This document shows positions 1-6,667 of a stretch of DNA of 9,952 nucleotides, piece after piece. The position numbers were made by a program, and so were the translations under genes. The notes beneath the pieces were generated by a model, which did not search any database, had not been told where the DNA came from, and saw only the letters and a program-made list of their open reading frames with translations. Numbering within the stretch: the stretch's first letter is position 1; the number at the start of each line of letters is the position of its first letter. Source of the DNA: Treponema sp. (GTDB lineage Bacteria; Spirochaetota; Spirochaetia; Treponematales; Treponemataceae); NCBI GenBank assembly GCA_014804085.1, contig JAAVAM010000025.1, positions 1 through 9,952 on the forward strand. The letters are read 5' to 3'.

Positions 1-384
1 GTCAAGGCAGGCGGCGTAGCGTTCACGGGTGGCGGGGTCTGCGAGGTAGGCGCGGCAGAGAACGCGGTTCTTGCGCACAATGCCCAAAATCCGCACGATG
101 TGCGCTGAAAGCTGCTTTTCAAAGTCAGCGTTCGAGGCGAATTTCATCGAGCGCGATATTGGCTCGTTCAGTTTTGCGAAACGCTCAGTCAGCACGTTCT
201 CCGCAAAAGGCACGACGCCCGAAAAATGCGCGTAGAACGTGCTCCTGTGCACGTCAGCCGTGTCGCACAGTTCGTGCACGGTAATGTCGCTCAGCCGTTT
301 CGTGCCGTCCGTCAAAATTGCGACCAGCGCGGCGCACAGTCTCTCTTGCGTTTTGCGGGTGCGGGCGTTTCCATAGGTGTTCAT
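1..384 (-). CDS. TetR/AcrR-family transcriptional regulator, 3' end cut by window edge
   Basis: Reading the minus strand from ATG at 384 gives 128 codons without a stop, running off the left edge. Residues about 10-56 match the TetR N-terminal DNA-binding domain: a first helix (KTQERLCAALVAIL), then a helix-turn-helix at about 33-52 with the family-typical ending STFYAHF (residues 48-54). The remaining visible part, which should be the ligand or dimer domain, is helical but not diagnostic, and its C-terminus is missing. The gene starts 16 nt after the leuS stop in the same direction, so it is probably cotranscribed with leuS. No good Shine-Dalgarno precedes the ATG; a mini-ORF whose TAA overlaps this ATG may supply translational coupling. 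TetR proteins usually repress nearby transporter or stress genes; the target here is unknown. The family call is firm, the role is not. Confidence 0.88.
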   Translation of the reverse strand, partial: MNTYGNARTRKTQERLCAALVAILTDGTKRLSDITVHELCDTADVHRSTFYAHFSGVVPFAENVLTERFAKLNEPISRSMKFASNADFEKQLSAHIVRILGIVRKNRVLCRAYLADPATRERYAACLD

Positions 385-404
385 TATGAAACCGCGCCGC
401 TCAT
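384..404 (-). other. 7-codon mini-ORF bridging leuS and the TetR gene
   Basis: On the minus strand an ATG overlaps the leuS stop (ATGA, 404-401). It opens a frame reading MSGAVS and then TAA, whose last base is the first base of the TetR start codon (TAATG at 386-382). The small frame therefore overlaps both genes and could pass ribosomes from leuS to the regulator. The overlaps are read directly; a coupling role is inferred and may be chance. Confidence 0.3.
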
Positions 405-2947
405 TTCACCACGATGTTCACCAGTTTGTCCGGCACGACGATCACTTTGACGATTTCCTTGCCGTCCGTGTATTTCTGCGCGTCCTTGTTCTGGCGGGCG
501 AGCGTTTCCAGCGTGTCTTTGTCCGTTCCGGCGGCAACGTCGAACCGGGCGCGCACTTTGCCGTTGACGCTCACGACGATGGTCTTTGTGTCTTCCGTAG
601 CGTAGCGTTCGTCAAAGGTCGGCCACGGCTCGTAGGCGCACGTGTCCGTGTTGCCCAGTTTCTGCCACAGTTCCTCGCCGAGGTGCGGCGCGTAAGCCGA
701 AAGCATCAGCACAAATCCCGACCACATCGCCTTGGGCAGCGCGGCGACTTTACTTGCCTCGTTGATAAAAATCATCATCTGGCTGATCGCCACGTTGAAG
801 TCGAGGTTGCCCGTGTCCTGGGTCACTTTTTTGACGGTCTTGGCGTAGGTCTTGCGCAGCGCGGCGAGTTCGTTGTCCAGCTTCCCGGTGATGTCGGTGT
901 CGGTCATCGGCTTTTCGCTGATTGCCCAGATTTTGTCCAGGAAGCGGTTCACGCCGATCAGCCCCTGCGTGTTCCACGGCTTGGAGACGGTGAGCGGTCC
1001 CATGAACATCTCGTACATGCGCACGGAATCCGCGCCGTATTTCTGTATCATCTCGTCGGGGTTCACCACGTTCTTGAGCGACTTTGACATCTTGGCGATG
1101 ATGCGCTCCAGCGGCTCGTGCGTGTCCTTGTCCTCGAACACGCCGGGCGCAGTCTCCACGGCTTGGTCGGTGGGGACGAGCGACTTTGCCTTGTTCTGGA
1201 ACGCAAAGCTCGTGATCATGCCCTGATTGATCAGCCGCTTGAACGGCTCGTTCGTGCTTACGATGCCGAGGTCGTACAGCACTTTGTGCCAGAATCGGCT
1301 GTAGAGCAGGTGCAGCACGGCATGTTCCGCGCCGCCCACGTACAGGTTGACAGGCATCCAGTATCTTTCAATGTCGCGGTCAACCAGTGCCGTGTCGTTG
1401 TGCGGGTCGAGGTAGCGCAAATAATACCAGCACGAGCCGGCCCATTGCGGCATGGTGTTCGTCTCGCGGCGGGCGTTGCCGCCGCACTGCGGGCACGTGC
1501 AGTTCACCCAGTCGGTGATGCCGGCGAGCGGGCTTTCTCCCGTGCCGGTCGGCTGGTAAGTCTTGACGTTCGGCAGCTCAAGCGGCAGCTCGTTTTCGGG
1601 GACGGGAACGGTGCCGCATTGGGGGCAGTGTACGAGCGGAATCGGCTCGCCCCAGTACCGCTGGCGGCTGAACACCCAGTCGCGCAGCTTGTAGTTGACG
1701 GCTTTCCGGCCGATGCCCTTTTCCGTGAGGAAACCGAGCATCTTCGCGATCGCGTCCTTTTTGTTCAGCCCGTCCAAAAATCCCGAATGCACGTGGATGC
1801 CGTCCTCCGTCCATGCCTGCTGCTGCACGTCGCACCCGCTCTTGAGGACTTCGACAATCGGCAGACCGAACTTCTTGGCGAATTCCCAGTCGCGCGTGTC
1901 GTGCGCGGGCACTGCCATAATCGCGCCCGTCCCGTAGGAGACAAGCACGTAGTCCGCAATCCACACGGGAATGCGCGCGCCGTTGACGGGATTGATCGCG
2001 TAGCTCCCGCTGAACACGCCGGTCTTGTCCTTTGCAAGGTCGGTGCGCTCAAGGTCGGATTTTTTTGCGGCCTCGTCCACGTATGCGCGCACGGCGGCGC
2101 GCTGCTCTGCCGTGGTGAGCGCGTCAACCAGCGGATGTTCGGGGGAGACGACCATGTAGGTCGCGCCGAACAGCGTGTCGCAGCGCGTGGTGTAGACGGT
2201 CAGCTTGTTGTCGGTGGCGTTCCCGTCGCTGCCGGCAATGAAGAAATCGACCTCCGCGCCCTCCGAGCGGCCGATCCAGTTTTTCTGCATCAGCTTGACG
2301 CTCTCCGGCCAGTCAAGCCCGTCAAGGTCCTCAAGCAGCCGGTCCGCGTAGGCGGTGATTTTCAGAATCCACTGGCGGATCGTCTTGTGCGTCACTTCCG
2401 CGCCGCAGCGGTCGCAGTGTCCTTCCTTGACCTCCTCGTTCGCAAGCCCGGTGAGGCAGGACGGACACCAGTTGATCGGCGTCTCCGCCTCGTAGGCAAG
2501 CCCGCGCTTGTACAGCTGCAAGAAAATCCATTGCGTCCACTTGTAATAGTCGGGCGTGCAGGTGCGCACTTCGCGGTCCCAGTCGTAGGAAAAGCCGAGC
2601 GCCTTGATCTGCTCGGTAAAATGTGTGATGTTCTTGAGCGTGGTCTCGGCGGGATGCGTGCCCGTCTTGATCGCATAGTTCTCGGCGGGCAGCCCGAACG
2701 CGTCGTAGCCCATCGGGTGCAGCACGTTGTAGCCGTTCATGCGCAGGTAGCGGCAGTAGATGTCCGTGGCCGTGTAGCCCTCCGGATGCCCCACATGCAG
2801 CCCCGCCCCGCTCGGATACGGGAACATGTCGAGCACGTAGGCGCGCCTGTCCTTGGGAAACCGCGGATCTTCGGTGACGCGGAACGTCTTGTGTTCCGCC
2901 CAATATGCCTGCCATTTTGGCTCAATGTGCTGAAAAGGATACGCCAT
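401..2947 (-). CDS. leuS: Leucine--tRNA ligase (leucyl-tRNA synthetase)
   Basis: This 848-residue cytosolic class I synthetase charges tRNA-Leu with leucine; the length is normal for bacterial LeuRS. The signature HVGHP (51-55) sits in the nucleotide-binding fold, and KMSKS (619-623) is intact. The CP1 editing domain, which hydrolyses mischarged tRNA, has TTRCDT at 253-258 and PAHD with the editing aspartate D350. E. coli has Pro where this protein has Cys256. Zinc-type CxxC pairs occur at 161/164 and 178/181, with more at 441/444 and around 485/488. The C-terminal anticodon-binding part ends in a typical tail. The frame stays open for 243 codons further upstream to 3676, but that part is the tandem array, not protein with any LeuRS similarity. 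ATG 2947 gives the family-typical N-terminus ([13 protein letters not shown]) and lies 9 nt from a good -10 box. It is probably the first gene of a unit with the TetR regulator. Confidence 0.97.
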   Translation of the reverse strand: MAYPFQHIEPKWQAYWAEHKTFRVTEDPRFPKDRRAYVLDMFPYPSGAGLHVGHPEGYTATDIYCRYLRMNGYNVLHPMGYDAFGLPAENYAIKTGTHPAETTLKNITHFTEQIKALGFSYDWDREVRTCTPDYYKWTQWIFLQLYKRGLAYEAETPINWCPSCLTGLANEEVKEGHCDRCGAEVTHKTIRQWILKITAYADRLLEDLDGLDWPESVKLMQKNWIGRSEGAEVDFFIAGSDGNATDNKLTVYTTRCDTLFGATYMVVSPEHPLVDALTTAEQRAAVRAYVDEAAKKSDLERTDLAKDKTGVFSGSYAINPVNGARIPVWIADYVLVSYGTGAIMAVPAHDTRDWEFAKKFGLPIVEVLKSGCDVQQQAWTEDGIHVHSGFLDGLNKKDAIAKMLGFLTEKGIGRKAVNYKLRDWVFSRQRYWGEPIPLVHCPQCGTVPVPENELPLELPNVKTYQPTGTGESPLAGITDWVNCTCPQCGGNARRETNTMPQWAGSCWYYLRYLDPHNDTALVDRDIERYWMPVNLYVGGAEHAVLHLLYSRFWHKVLYDLGIVSTNEPFKRLINQGMITSFAFQNKAKSLVPTDQAVETAPGVFEDKDTHEPLERIIAKMSKSLKNVVNPDEMIQKYGADSVRMYEMFMGPLTVSKPWNTQGLIGVNRFLDKIWAISEKPMTDTDITGKLDNELAALRKTYAKTVKKVTQDTGNLDFNVAISQMMIFINEASKVAALPKAMWSGFVLMLSAYAPHLGEELWQKLGNTDTCAYEPWPTFDERYATEDTKTIVVSVNGKVRARFDVAAGTDKDTLETLARQNKDAQKYTDGKEIVKVIVVPDKLVNIVVK

Positions 2948-2956
2948 AATGACACG

Positions 2957-2985
2957 AGTATAGCATTTTTTCCCGGTTATAGGAA
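2957..2985 (-). promoter_or_regulatory. Promoter of leuS, predicted near-leaderless
   Basis: On the minus strand an extended -10 reads TGC TATACT (TATACT at 2962-2957, TG element just upstream). The -35 at 2985-2980 is poor (TTCCTA, 17-bp spacer), which the TGn extension could offset. Only 9 nt separate the -10 from the ATG at 2947, so the start site would fall about 0-3 nt before the ATG. No Shine-Dalgarno is present. Confidence 0.6.
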
Positions 2986-3012
2986 GATGCGGCAGGAAAA
3001 GCCGCCTGGAAC

Positions 3013-3660
3013 GACGCACGTCCGCACTCGTTTGCCGCACCGAATTCGTGTTTGTCGGGTGCTGGCAAGGGATTTGTTGCACCAAATTCGTACTTGTCGA
3101 ACACGGACAAGGAATTTGTTGCGCCAAATTTGTATTCGTCGGTTGCTGACAGGGCATTTGTTGCGCCAAATTCGTACTTGTCGGTTGCTGGCAAGGGATT
3201 TGTTGTACCAAATTCGTACTTGTCGGTTGCTGGCAACGAATTTGTTGCGCCAAATTCGTACTTGTCGAGTGCGGGCAAGGAATTTGTTGCGTCAAATTCG
3301 TATTTGTCGGTTGCTGGCAACGAATTTGTTGTACAAAATTCGTATTTGTCGAGTGCTGGCAAGAAATTTGTTGTGCAAAATTTGTATTTGTCGAATGCTG
3401 TGGACGTGTCGGAGGGCTCTGGCGGCGTTTCGTCGGTTGCTGTGAGCGCGTCGGAGGCCTCCGACAGCACTTTGTCGGCTGCTGTGGACGTGTCGGAGAC
3501 CTCGGACGGCATTTTGTCGGTTGCGGTGAACGCGTCGGATGCCTCTGACGGCGTTTTGTCGGCTGCTGTGGGCGCGTCGGAGACCTCGGACAGCACTTTG
3601 TCGGTTGCGGTGAACGTGTCGGAGACCTCGGACAGCATGTTGTCGAATGCTGTGAAAGAA
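3013..3660. repeat. 42-bp tandem repeat array with two unit families
   Basis: Fourteen full units of exactly 42 bp run from 3055 to 3642 with no insertion or deletion. A degenerate unit precedes them (3013-3054) and a partial one follows (3643-about 3660). Units usually start TCGGTTGCTG and end TTG. The first eight (3055-3390) have a centre of GAATTTG, a 6-nt spacer, then CAAATTC; the unit at 3223 has 9-bp arms ACGAATTTG and CAAATTCGT, plus a second small hairpin GTTGC-TG-GCAAC. The last six (3391-3642) have a different centre; in the unit at 3433 it is the perfect palindrome GTCGGAGGCCTCCGAC (3450-3465), flanked by TGCTGT and ACAGCA. Both dyads are centred on the same place in the unit (between bases 25 and 26). 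Long frames are open on both strands because 42 is divisible by 3 and the unit lacks stops; I see no codon-like substitution pattern. It accounts for most of the gene-free stretch 2948-3832. Confidence 0.95.
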
Positions 3661-3684
3661 TTTCCACGCATTTCACGTCCTCTA

Positions 3685-3742
3685 CGGCGCGCCCTGCGCC
3701 GCCGTCATCTGCGTTAGCAGGTTCTTAGGGCAGCGCCCTAAG
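3685..3742. repeat. Cluster of short intergenic hairpins (REP-like)
   Basis: Three dyads follow one another: CGGCGC/GCGCCG round a 5-nt loop (3685-3701), CTGC/GCAG round GTTA (3709-3720), and CTTAGGGC/GCCCTAAG round a 3-nt loop (3724-3742, 8 bp perfect). None is followed by a T tract. Back-to-back intergenic palindromes of this kind resemble REP/BIME-type elements. Whether they recur elsewhere in this genome cannot be seen here. Confidence 0.6.
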
Positions 3743-3765
3743 CGGTGCTGGAAGAGAGTGGGGGT

Positions 3766-3816
3766 TTGGGGGAGAGAGAGACCACGCTTCCGAGTAGAGG
3801 TCTCTCTCTCCCCCAA
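3766..3816. repeat. Long perfect hairpin downstream of the MATE gene
   Basis: An 18-bp perfect inverted repeat (3766-3783 with 3799-3816) encloses a 15-nt loop. The arms are purine-rich on one side (GGGGG then AGAGAGAG) and pyrimidine-rich on the other. Outer GCGGTG (3742-3747) and CACCGC (3825-3830) can also pair. It lies 17 nt after the MATE stop codon, so it could protect the 3' end of that mRNA or help end transcription, but there is no U tract. It may also be part of a dispersed repeat with the neighbouring hairpins. Confidence 0.75.
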
Positions 3817-3832
3817 GATGTTCCCACCGCTT

Positions 3833-5245
3833 TCAAGCGGGGCGACGCGCTGGCACCGTCCGTTCCGGCATTCTGAGCCACTTGCCGCTGAACCAGTAGG
3901 CGAGGAACAGCACCGACGTGGCGCACCAGGTGATGGGATAGCAGGCGAGGACGGCGGTAATCGTGTTCATGCGCGGCACGGCGGTGAACAGCCAGGCAAG
4001 GCGCAGCGCGCACACGCCGAACAGCGTGATGACCATCGGCACAAAGCTGTCGCCCGCGCCGCGGATAATGCCCGACAGCACCTCAATCGCCACGTAGCTG
4101 ATCCACCACGGCGCGAGGAAGCGCAGGATCACCATGCCGCCCGCGATCACGTCCGGGTCGGTGGCGAACAGGCGGAACACGTACTGCCCCGTGAACAGGA
4201 ACGCCACCGAGCAGAACGCGGTCATGGCGAGCGTCATCAGCATGGCCTGCCACATGCAGCGTCTGAGCCGGTCGTATTTCTGCGCGCCGTAGTTCTGCCC
4301 GCTGAACGTGGTGACGGCAACGCCCATCGTGCTGACCATCGTCCAGAACACCGCGTCGATCTTGCCGAACGCCGCCCAGGACGCGACCGTCGCCGTGCCG
4401 AACGCGTTGATCGCCGTCTGGATAATCATGTTGCTCATGCAGTAGAACGTGGACTGGATGCCGCCCGGCAGTCCGAGCCGCAGCATCTTCGCGAGGATAT
4501 GCGGCGTAATGCCCAGCCGCCGCACGCGCAGCCGCACCGCCGTCCTTGCGCGCGCGAGCAGCACGAGCGAGATGACCATGCTCTCCGCCTGCGACGCGAC
4601 CGTCGCCCATGCCACGCCCGCCACGCCCCAGCGGAAGCGCACCACGAACAGCAGGTCAAGCGCGATGTTCGTGCACACCGCCGCAATCAGGACGTACAGC
4701 GGCTTTTTCGCGTCCCCGGTGGCGCGCATGATGCTCGAAGCCATGTTGTACAGGAACATCGGCACCATACTCACGAAAAAAATGTTCAGGTAGGTGAGCG
4801 ACAGCCCCATGATGTCCGCCGGAGTCTTGGTGACGCGCAGCACCCACGGCGTGGCGAGCAGCCCGCCTATGGTCATCGCCAGCCCGCCGAAAAAGCACAT
4901 CGTGAGCGCGGTATGCACGCTCCGCCCCGTCTCTCCCTCATCGCGCGCGCCAAAGAACTGCGCGATGATGATGCCCGCGCCGCTTGTCAGCCCCACGAAA
5001 AAGCTGATGAGCAGGTTCAGGTAGACCGCCGTGCCACCGCCCACCGCCGCGAGCGCCTCCTTGCCCACGAACCGCCCCACGATGATCGCGTCCACCGTGT
5101 TGTACAGCTGCTGGAACAGCGTTCCCATGAGAATCGGAAAGAAAAAGCGGAGCAGACTCTTCCAAATGACCCCCTCGGTCATCTGGTTTTCCGCCGGCGC
5201 GGAACGGTATGCCTGCGCGCGCCGTGACGACGACATGAATTTCAT
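3833..5245 (-). CDS. MATE family multidrug/Na+ (or H+) antiporter
   Basis: This 470-residue inner-membrane transporter exports drugs or other cations in exchange for Na+ or H+. The length and about twelve hydrophobic segments fit the NorM/DinF-type MATE fold. The opening after residue 22 (WKSLLRFFFPILMGTLFQQ) is typical, as is the early aspartate in YNTVDAIIVGRF (48-59). The two-fold internal repeat is visible: AQFFGARDEGETGR (95-108) mirrors GQNYGAQKYDRLRR (316-329), and RATGDAKKP (174-182) mirrors RGAGDSFVP (395-403). ATG 5245 is chosen because a -10 box lies 8 nt upstream. Met4 (5236) and Met22 (5182) are possible; Met22 is where most homologues begin, but it has only a weak ribosome site. 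The gene has its own promoter after the lipoprotein terminator. The substrate cannot be told from sequence. Confidence 0.94.
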   Translation of the reverse strand: MKFMSSSRRAQAYRSAPAENQMTEGVIWKSLLRFFFPILMGTLFQQLYNTVDAIIVGRFVGKEALAAVGGGTAVYLNLLISFFVGLTSGAGIIIAQFFGARDEGETGRSVHTALTMCFFGGLAMTIGGLLATPWVLRVTKTPADIMGLSLTYLNIFFVSMVPMFLYNMASSIMRATGDAKKPLYVLIAAVCTNIALDLLFVVRFRWGVAGVAWATVASQAESMVISLVLLARARTAVRLRVRRLGITPHILAKMLRLGLPGGIQSTFYCMSNMIIQTAINAFGTATVASWAAFGKIDAVFWTMVSTMGVAVTTFSGQNYGAQKYDRLRRCMWQAMLMTLAMTAFCSVAFLFTGQYVFRLFATDPDVIAGGMVILRFLAPWWISYVAIEVLSGIIRGAGDSFVPMVITLFGVCALRLAWLFTAVPRMNTITAVLACYPITWCATSVLFLAYWFSGKWLRMPERTVPARRPA

Positions 5246-5253
5246 AAGAAATG

Positions 5254-5281
5254 AGTATACCGTTTTTCGGCAACGTGTGCT
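5254..5281 (-). promoter_or_regulatory. Promoter of the MATE gene, predicted leaderless
   Basis: On the minus strand TATACT (5259-5254) stands 8 nt before ATG 5245. The -35 is weak (AGCACA at 5281-5276, 16-bp spacer). A start site 7-8 nt after the -10 would coincide with the ATG. No Shine-Dalgarno lies between. Confidence 0.55.
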
Positions 5282-5289
5282 ACCGGGCG

Positions 5290-5327
5290 AAAAACAAAAC
5301 CGCCGCCCACTCGCGGGGGCGGCGGTT
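5290..5327 (-). terminator. Rho-independent terminator of the lipoprotein gene
   Basis: Read on the minus strand, an 11-bp perfect GC-rich stem (AACCGCCGCCC with GGGCGGCGGTT, 5327-5298) closes an 8-nt loop and runs straight into a T-rich tract (TTGTTTTT). It lies about 40 nt after the lipoprotein stop codon and insulates the MATE promoter downstream. Confidence 0.93.
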
Positions 5328-5366
5328 GCACCGGCTGTTGAAAGCGTTGCCGGTGGCTTTGAACGT

Positions 5367-6188
5367 TTAGTTCTTGGTGAACGACACGTCCTTGAGGTAG
5401 TAGACAGAAGTGTCCGCAGGAATCTTCGTTGCTACATATTCACGCTCGCCATTTGTATAATTGAACTCATAATCATAAGTCGTTCGTTCGTCGAAGCGCT
5501 GACCGCTGCGTATGTCAGCCGGTTTTAGGTAGTATTCATAGCGCTCGTCGAGTTCTTTCAGCGACGCATTGATAGCGAAGTTGCCTTCCAACGAACCTGT
5601 CATTGCGAATGATGCTGTGCCGTAGTTGCCGTTCGTAATCTTGACCGTGCCGCCGCTTGCCAAAAGGGAGTAGTCCTTATATAACTCATCCTTGTCATTT
5701 TCCTTGCTCAAGGAGAGTCTATACGTTTTCCCGTTTGACACCTTGTTGTTGCCAACGATGTTGTTTTCGCTTGTGCTGGGCGAGCCTGTAGTGTATGACA
5801 CATCGCCAGACCATGTTATCAGTGCATAGTCGAACTCGACCTGCGTACCGCTGTCCCATTCGTTGTAGAACCAGTACGAAGTGCGTTCAACACTTGTCAC
5901 ATCACTCTCAGTCTTAAGTGTTTCTACGGTGCCGATGTAATATCCTTTGTTGTCTTTCGGCATATTGTTTGGAATTGGATTGTAATCATCCTCTGTGTAT
6001 GTAACTTTGATGTTCGTGTTTTTTGTCACCATCGTCACTTTCGTTGCCTTCGCCGTTCCGTAATTTGTGTAAGAATCTTTTATCAGCCCGCTGTGCAACG
6101 TCACGTCCAGCTCCTGCGACTCGTTCTCGCAGGACATCCACAACCCAAGGCTTGCCGCGCAAGCCAGAACCAAAAGTAATTTTTTCAT
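5367..6188 (-). CDS. Putative phase-variable lipoprotein, family not recognised
   Basis: The product has 273 residues. The N-terminus has the form of a lipoprotein signal: MKK, a hydrophobic stretch to about residue 17, then MSC with the likely lipidated Cys20. The box (LWMSC) departs from the LAGC consensus, as spirochaetal lipoboxes often do; Cys10 (LVLAC) is a less likely alternative because the hydrophobic core would be too short. The mature part is rich in Tyr, Thr, Ser, Asn and Asp/Glu and has alternating polar/hydrophobic stretches that suggest beta structure; I recognise no domain. ATG 6188 is set by GAGGAGG six nt upstream; a TTG at 6203 in the same frame would overlap that site. Base composition is visibly more AT-rich than in the neighbouring genes, which may mean acquisition or fast surface-protein evolution. 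It has its own promoter with a G8 tract and its own terminator. Confidence 0.8.
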   Translation of the reverse strand: MKKLLLVLACAASLGLWMSCENESQELDVTLHSGLIKDSYTNYGTAKATKVTMVTKNTNIKVTYTEDDYNPIPNNMPKDNKGYYIGTVETLKTESDVTSVERTSYWFYNEWDSGTQVEFDYALITWSGDVSYTTGSPSTSENNIVGNNKVSNGKTYRLSLSKENDKDELYKDYSLLASGGTVKITNGNYGTASFAMTGSLEGNFAINASLKELDERYEYYLKPADIRSGQRFDERTTYDYEFNYTNGEREYVATKIPADTSVYYLKDVSFTKN

Positions 6189-6194
6189 ATATTG

Positions 6195-6201
6195 CCTCCT
6201 C
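6195..6201 (-). promoter_or_regulatory. Ribosome binding site fixing the lipoprotein start
   Basis: GAGGAGG on the minus strand ends six nt before ATG 6188. It rules out the in-frame upstream TTG at 6203, which overlaps it. Confidence 0.9.
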
Positions 6202-6220
6202 AAGCAAAAAATGATGAGGT

Positions 6221-6248
6221 ATAATACCCCCCCCGTTTATCGTGTCAA
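6221..6248 (-). promoter_or_regulatory. Lipoprotein promoter with G8 tract in the spacer
   Basis: On the minus strand a perfect -35 TTGACA (6248-6243) is followed by a 16-bp spacer and the -10 TATTAT (6226-6221). The eight bases of the spacer next to the -10 are all G (C8 on the plus strand, 6227-6234). Gain or loss of one G would change the spacer to 17 or 15 bp. A less likely -10, TATACC, would give a 19-bp spacer. A start site near 6214 would leave a leader of about 25 nt containing the ribosome site. Confidence 0.82.
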
Positions 6249-6252
6249 GGGG

Positions 6253-6289
6253 TTTTTGAAAAAAATTGCGTTTTTTTGCATTTTTTTTT
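6253..6289. promoter_or_regulatory. Phased A/T tracts upstream of the lipoprotein promoter
   Basis: T5 (6253-6257), A7 (6259-6265), T7 (6271-6277) and T9 (6281-6289) lie directly upstream of the minus-strand -35. The last three centres are about 11-12 bp apart, close to one helical turn. Such tracts can bend DNA or act as an UP element; this role is inferred. T9 is itself a slippage-prone homopolymer. Confidence 0.45.
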
Positions 6290-6347
6290 CGCGGATTTCA
6301 CGCCCGCCCGCGCCGCCCCTGCGTTCCTATGCATTCGGCGGGTGTCA

Positions 6348-6376
6348 TTGCAGTATTTTTTGCTTCGTGGTATTCT
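6348..6376 (+). promoter_or_regulatory. Promoter of the antitoxin gene
   Basis: TTGCAG (6348-6353), a 17-bp spacer and TATTCT (6371-6376). The start site near 6383 leaves a leader of about 27 nt that holds GGGAGG at 6396-6401, eight nt before the ATG. No clear operator palindrome was seen, though YefM proteins usually repress their own promoter. Confidence 0.7.
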
Positions 6377-6409
6377 GTGGACAACGCTGTTTTTCGGGAG
6401 GACGGGGCG

Positions 6410-6661
6410 ATGAACGTTATGGACGCAGTGCAGGTGCAGGAAGACCTTTGCAAAGTAATATCGCAGGTCAACGAGCACTCGCAGCCGGTTACCCTGACGA
6501 CCGACGGCGGAAAGAATGCCGTCCTTGTCGGCGAAGACGACTGGAACGCCATTCAGGAGACGCTCTACCTGAACGCAATTCCCGGAATGGCGCGCTCCCT
6601 TCTGAACGGCAAAGAAACGCCGCTGTCGTCATGCATCCCCGAATCCGAAGTCGCCTGGTAA
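6410..6661 (+). CDS. YefM/Phd-family antitoxin, now without its toxin
   Basis: This 83-residue protein matches the YefM/Phd type II antitoxin fold: an N-terminal dimer and DNA-binding part (NVMDAVQVQEDLCKVISQVN), the central strand pattern PVTLTTDGGKNAVLVGEDDW (26-45), and the family signature NAIQETLYL (46-54), followed by a tail that would wrap the toxin. In working systems it neutralises a YoeB ribosome-dependent mRNase and represses the operon. ATG 6410 is chosen from the GGGAGG ribosome site 8 nt upstream and the promoter at 6348-6376; an in-frame upstream start at 6266 lies before the promoter. Six nt after the stop begins the remnant of the toxin gene, so the antitoxin is an orphan here. 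It might still act as a regulator or protect against a homologous toxin elsewhere. Confidence 0.9.
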   Translation: MNVMDAVQVQEDLCKVISQVNEHSQPVTLTTDGGKNAVLVGEDDWNAIQETLYLNAIPGMARSLLNGKETPLSSCIPESEVAW

Positions 6662-6667
6662 CCGGCG

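Noticed and set aside
1118..3445. 775-residue plus-strand frame across leuS
   Set aside because: It is the antisense shadow of leuS and the repeat array: GC-rich codon bias keeps the opposite strand open. It has no ribosome site or recognisable domain.
3013..3660. CRISPR array
   Set aside because: Units are contiguous 42-bp repeats with no unique spacers between them, and no cas genes are present.
2922..3671. 249-residue minus-strand acidic repeat protein ([13 protein letters not shown] units)
   Set aside because: Equally open alternative frames exist, substitutions are not coding-like overall, and the frame runs into leuS out of phase. AGAGGACG before its start is suggestive but not enough.
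3052..3717. 221-residue plus-strand repeat protein starting at TTG
   Set aside because: The 42-bp unit lacks stops in several frames on both strands. Substitutions do not favour synonymous positions in this frame, and there is no promoter or ribosome site.
3766..3816. Intrinsic terminator of the MATE gene
   Set aside because: The stem is long and perfect, but no T tract follows on the minus strand, so it is listed as a hairpin repeat instead.
3738..4013. 91-residue minus-strand frame over the MATE 3' end and hairpins
   Set aside because: Its upstream two thirds is the MATE gene read out of frame, and the rest is the hairpin.
6266..6661. 131-residue longer form of the antitoxin
   Set aside because: The extra 48 residues lie upstream of a good promoter (6348-6376) and ribosome site, and resemble no antitoxin sequence.
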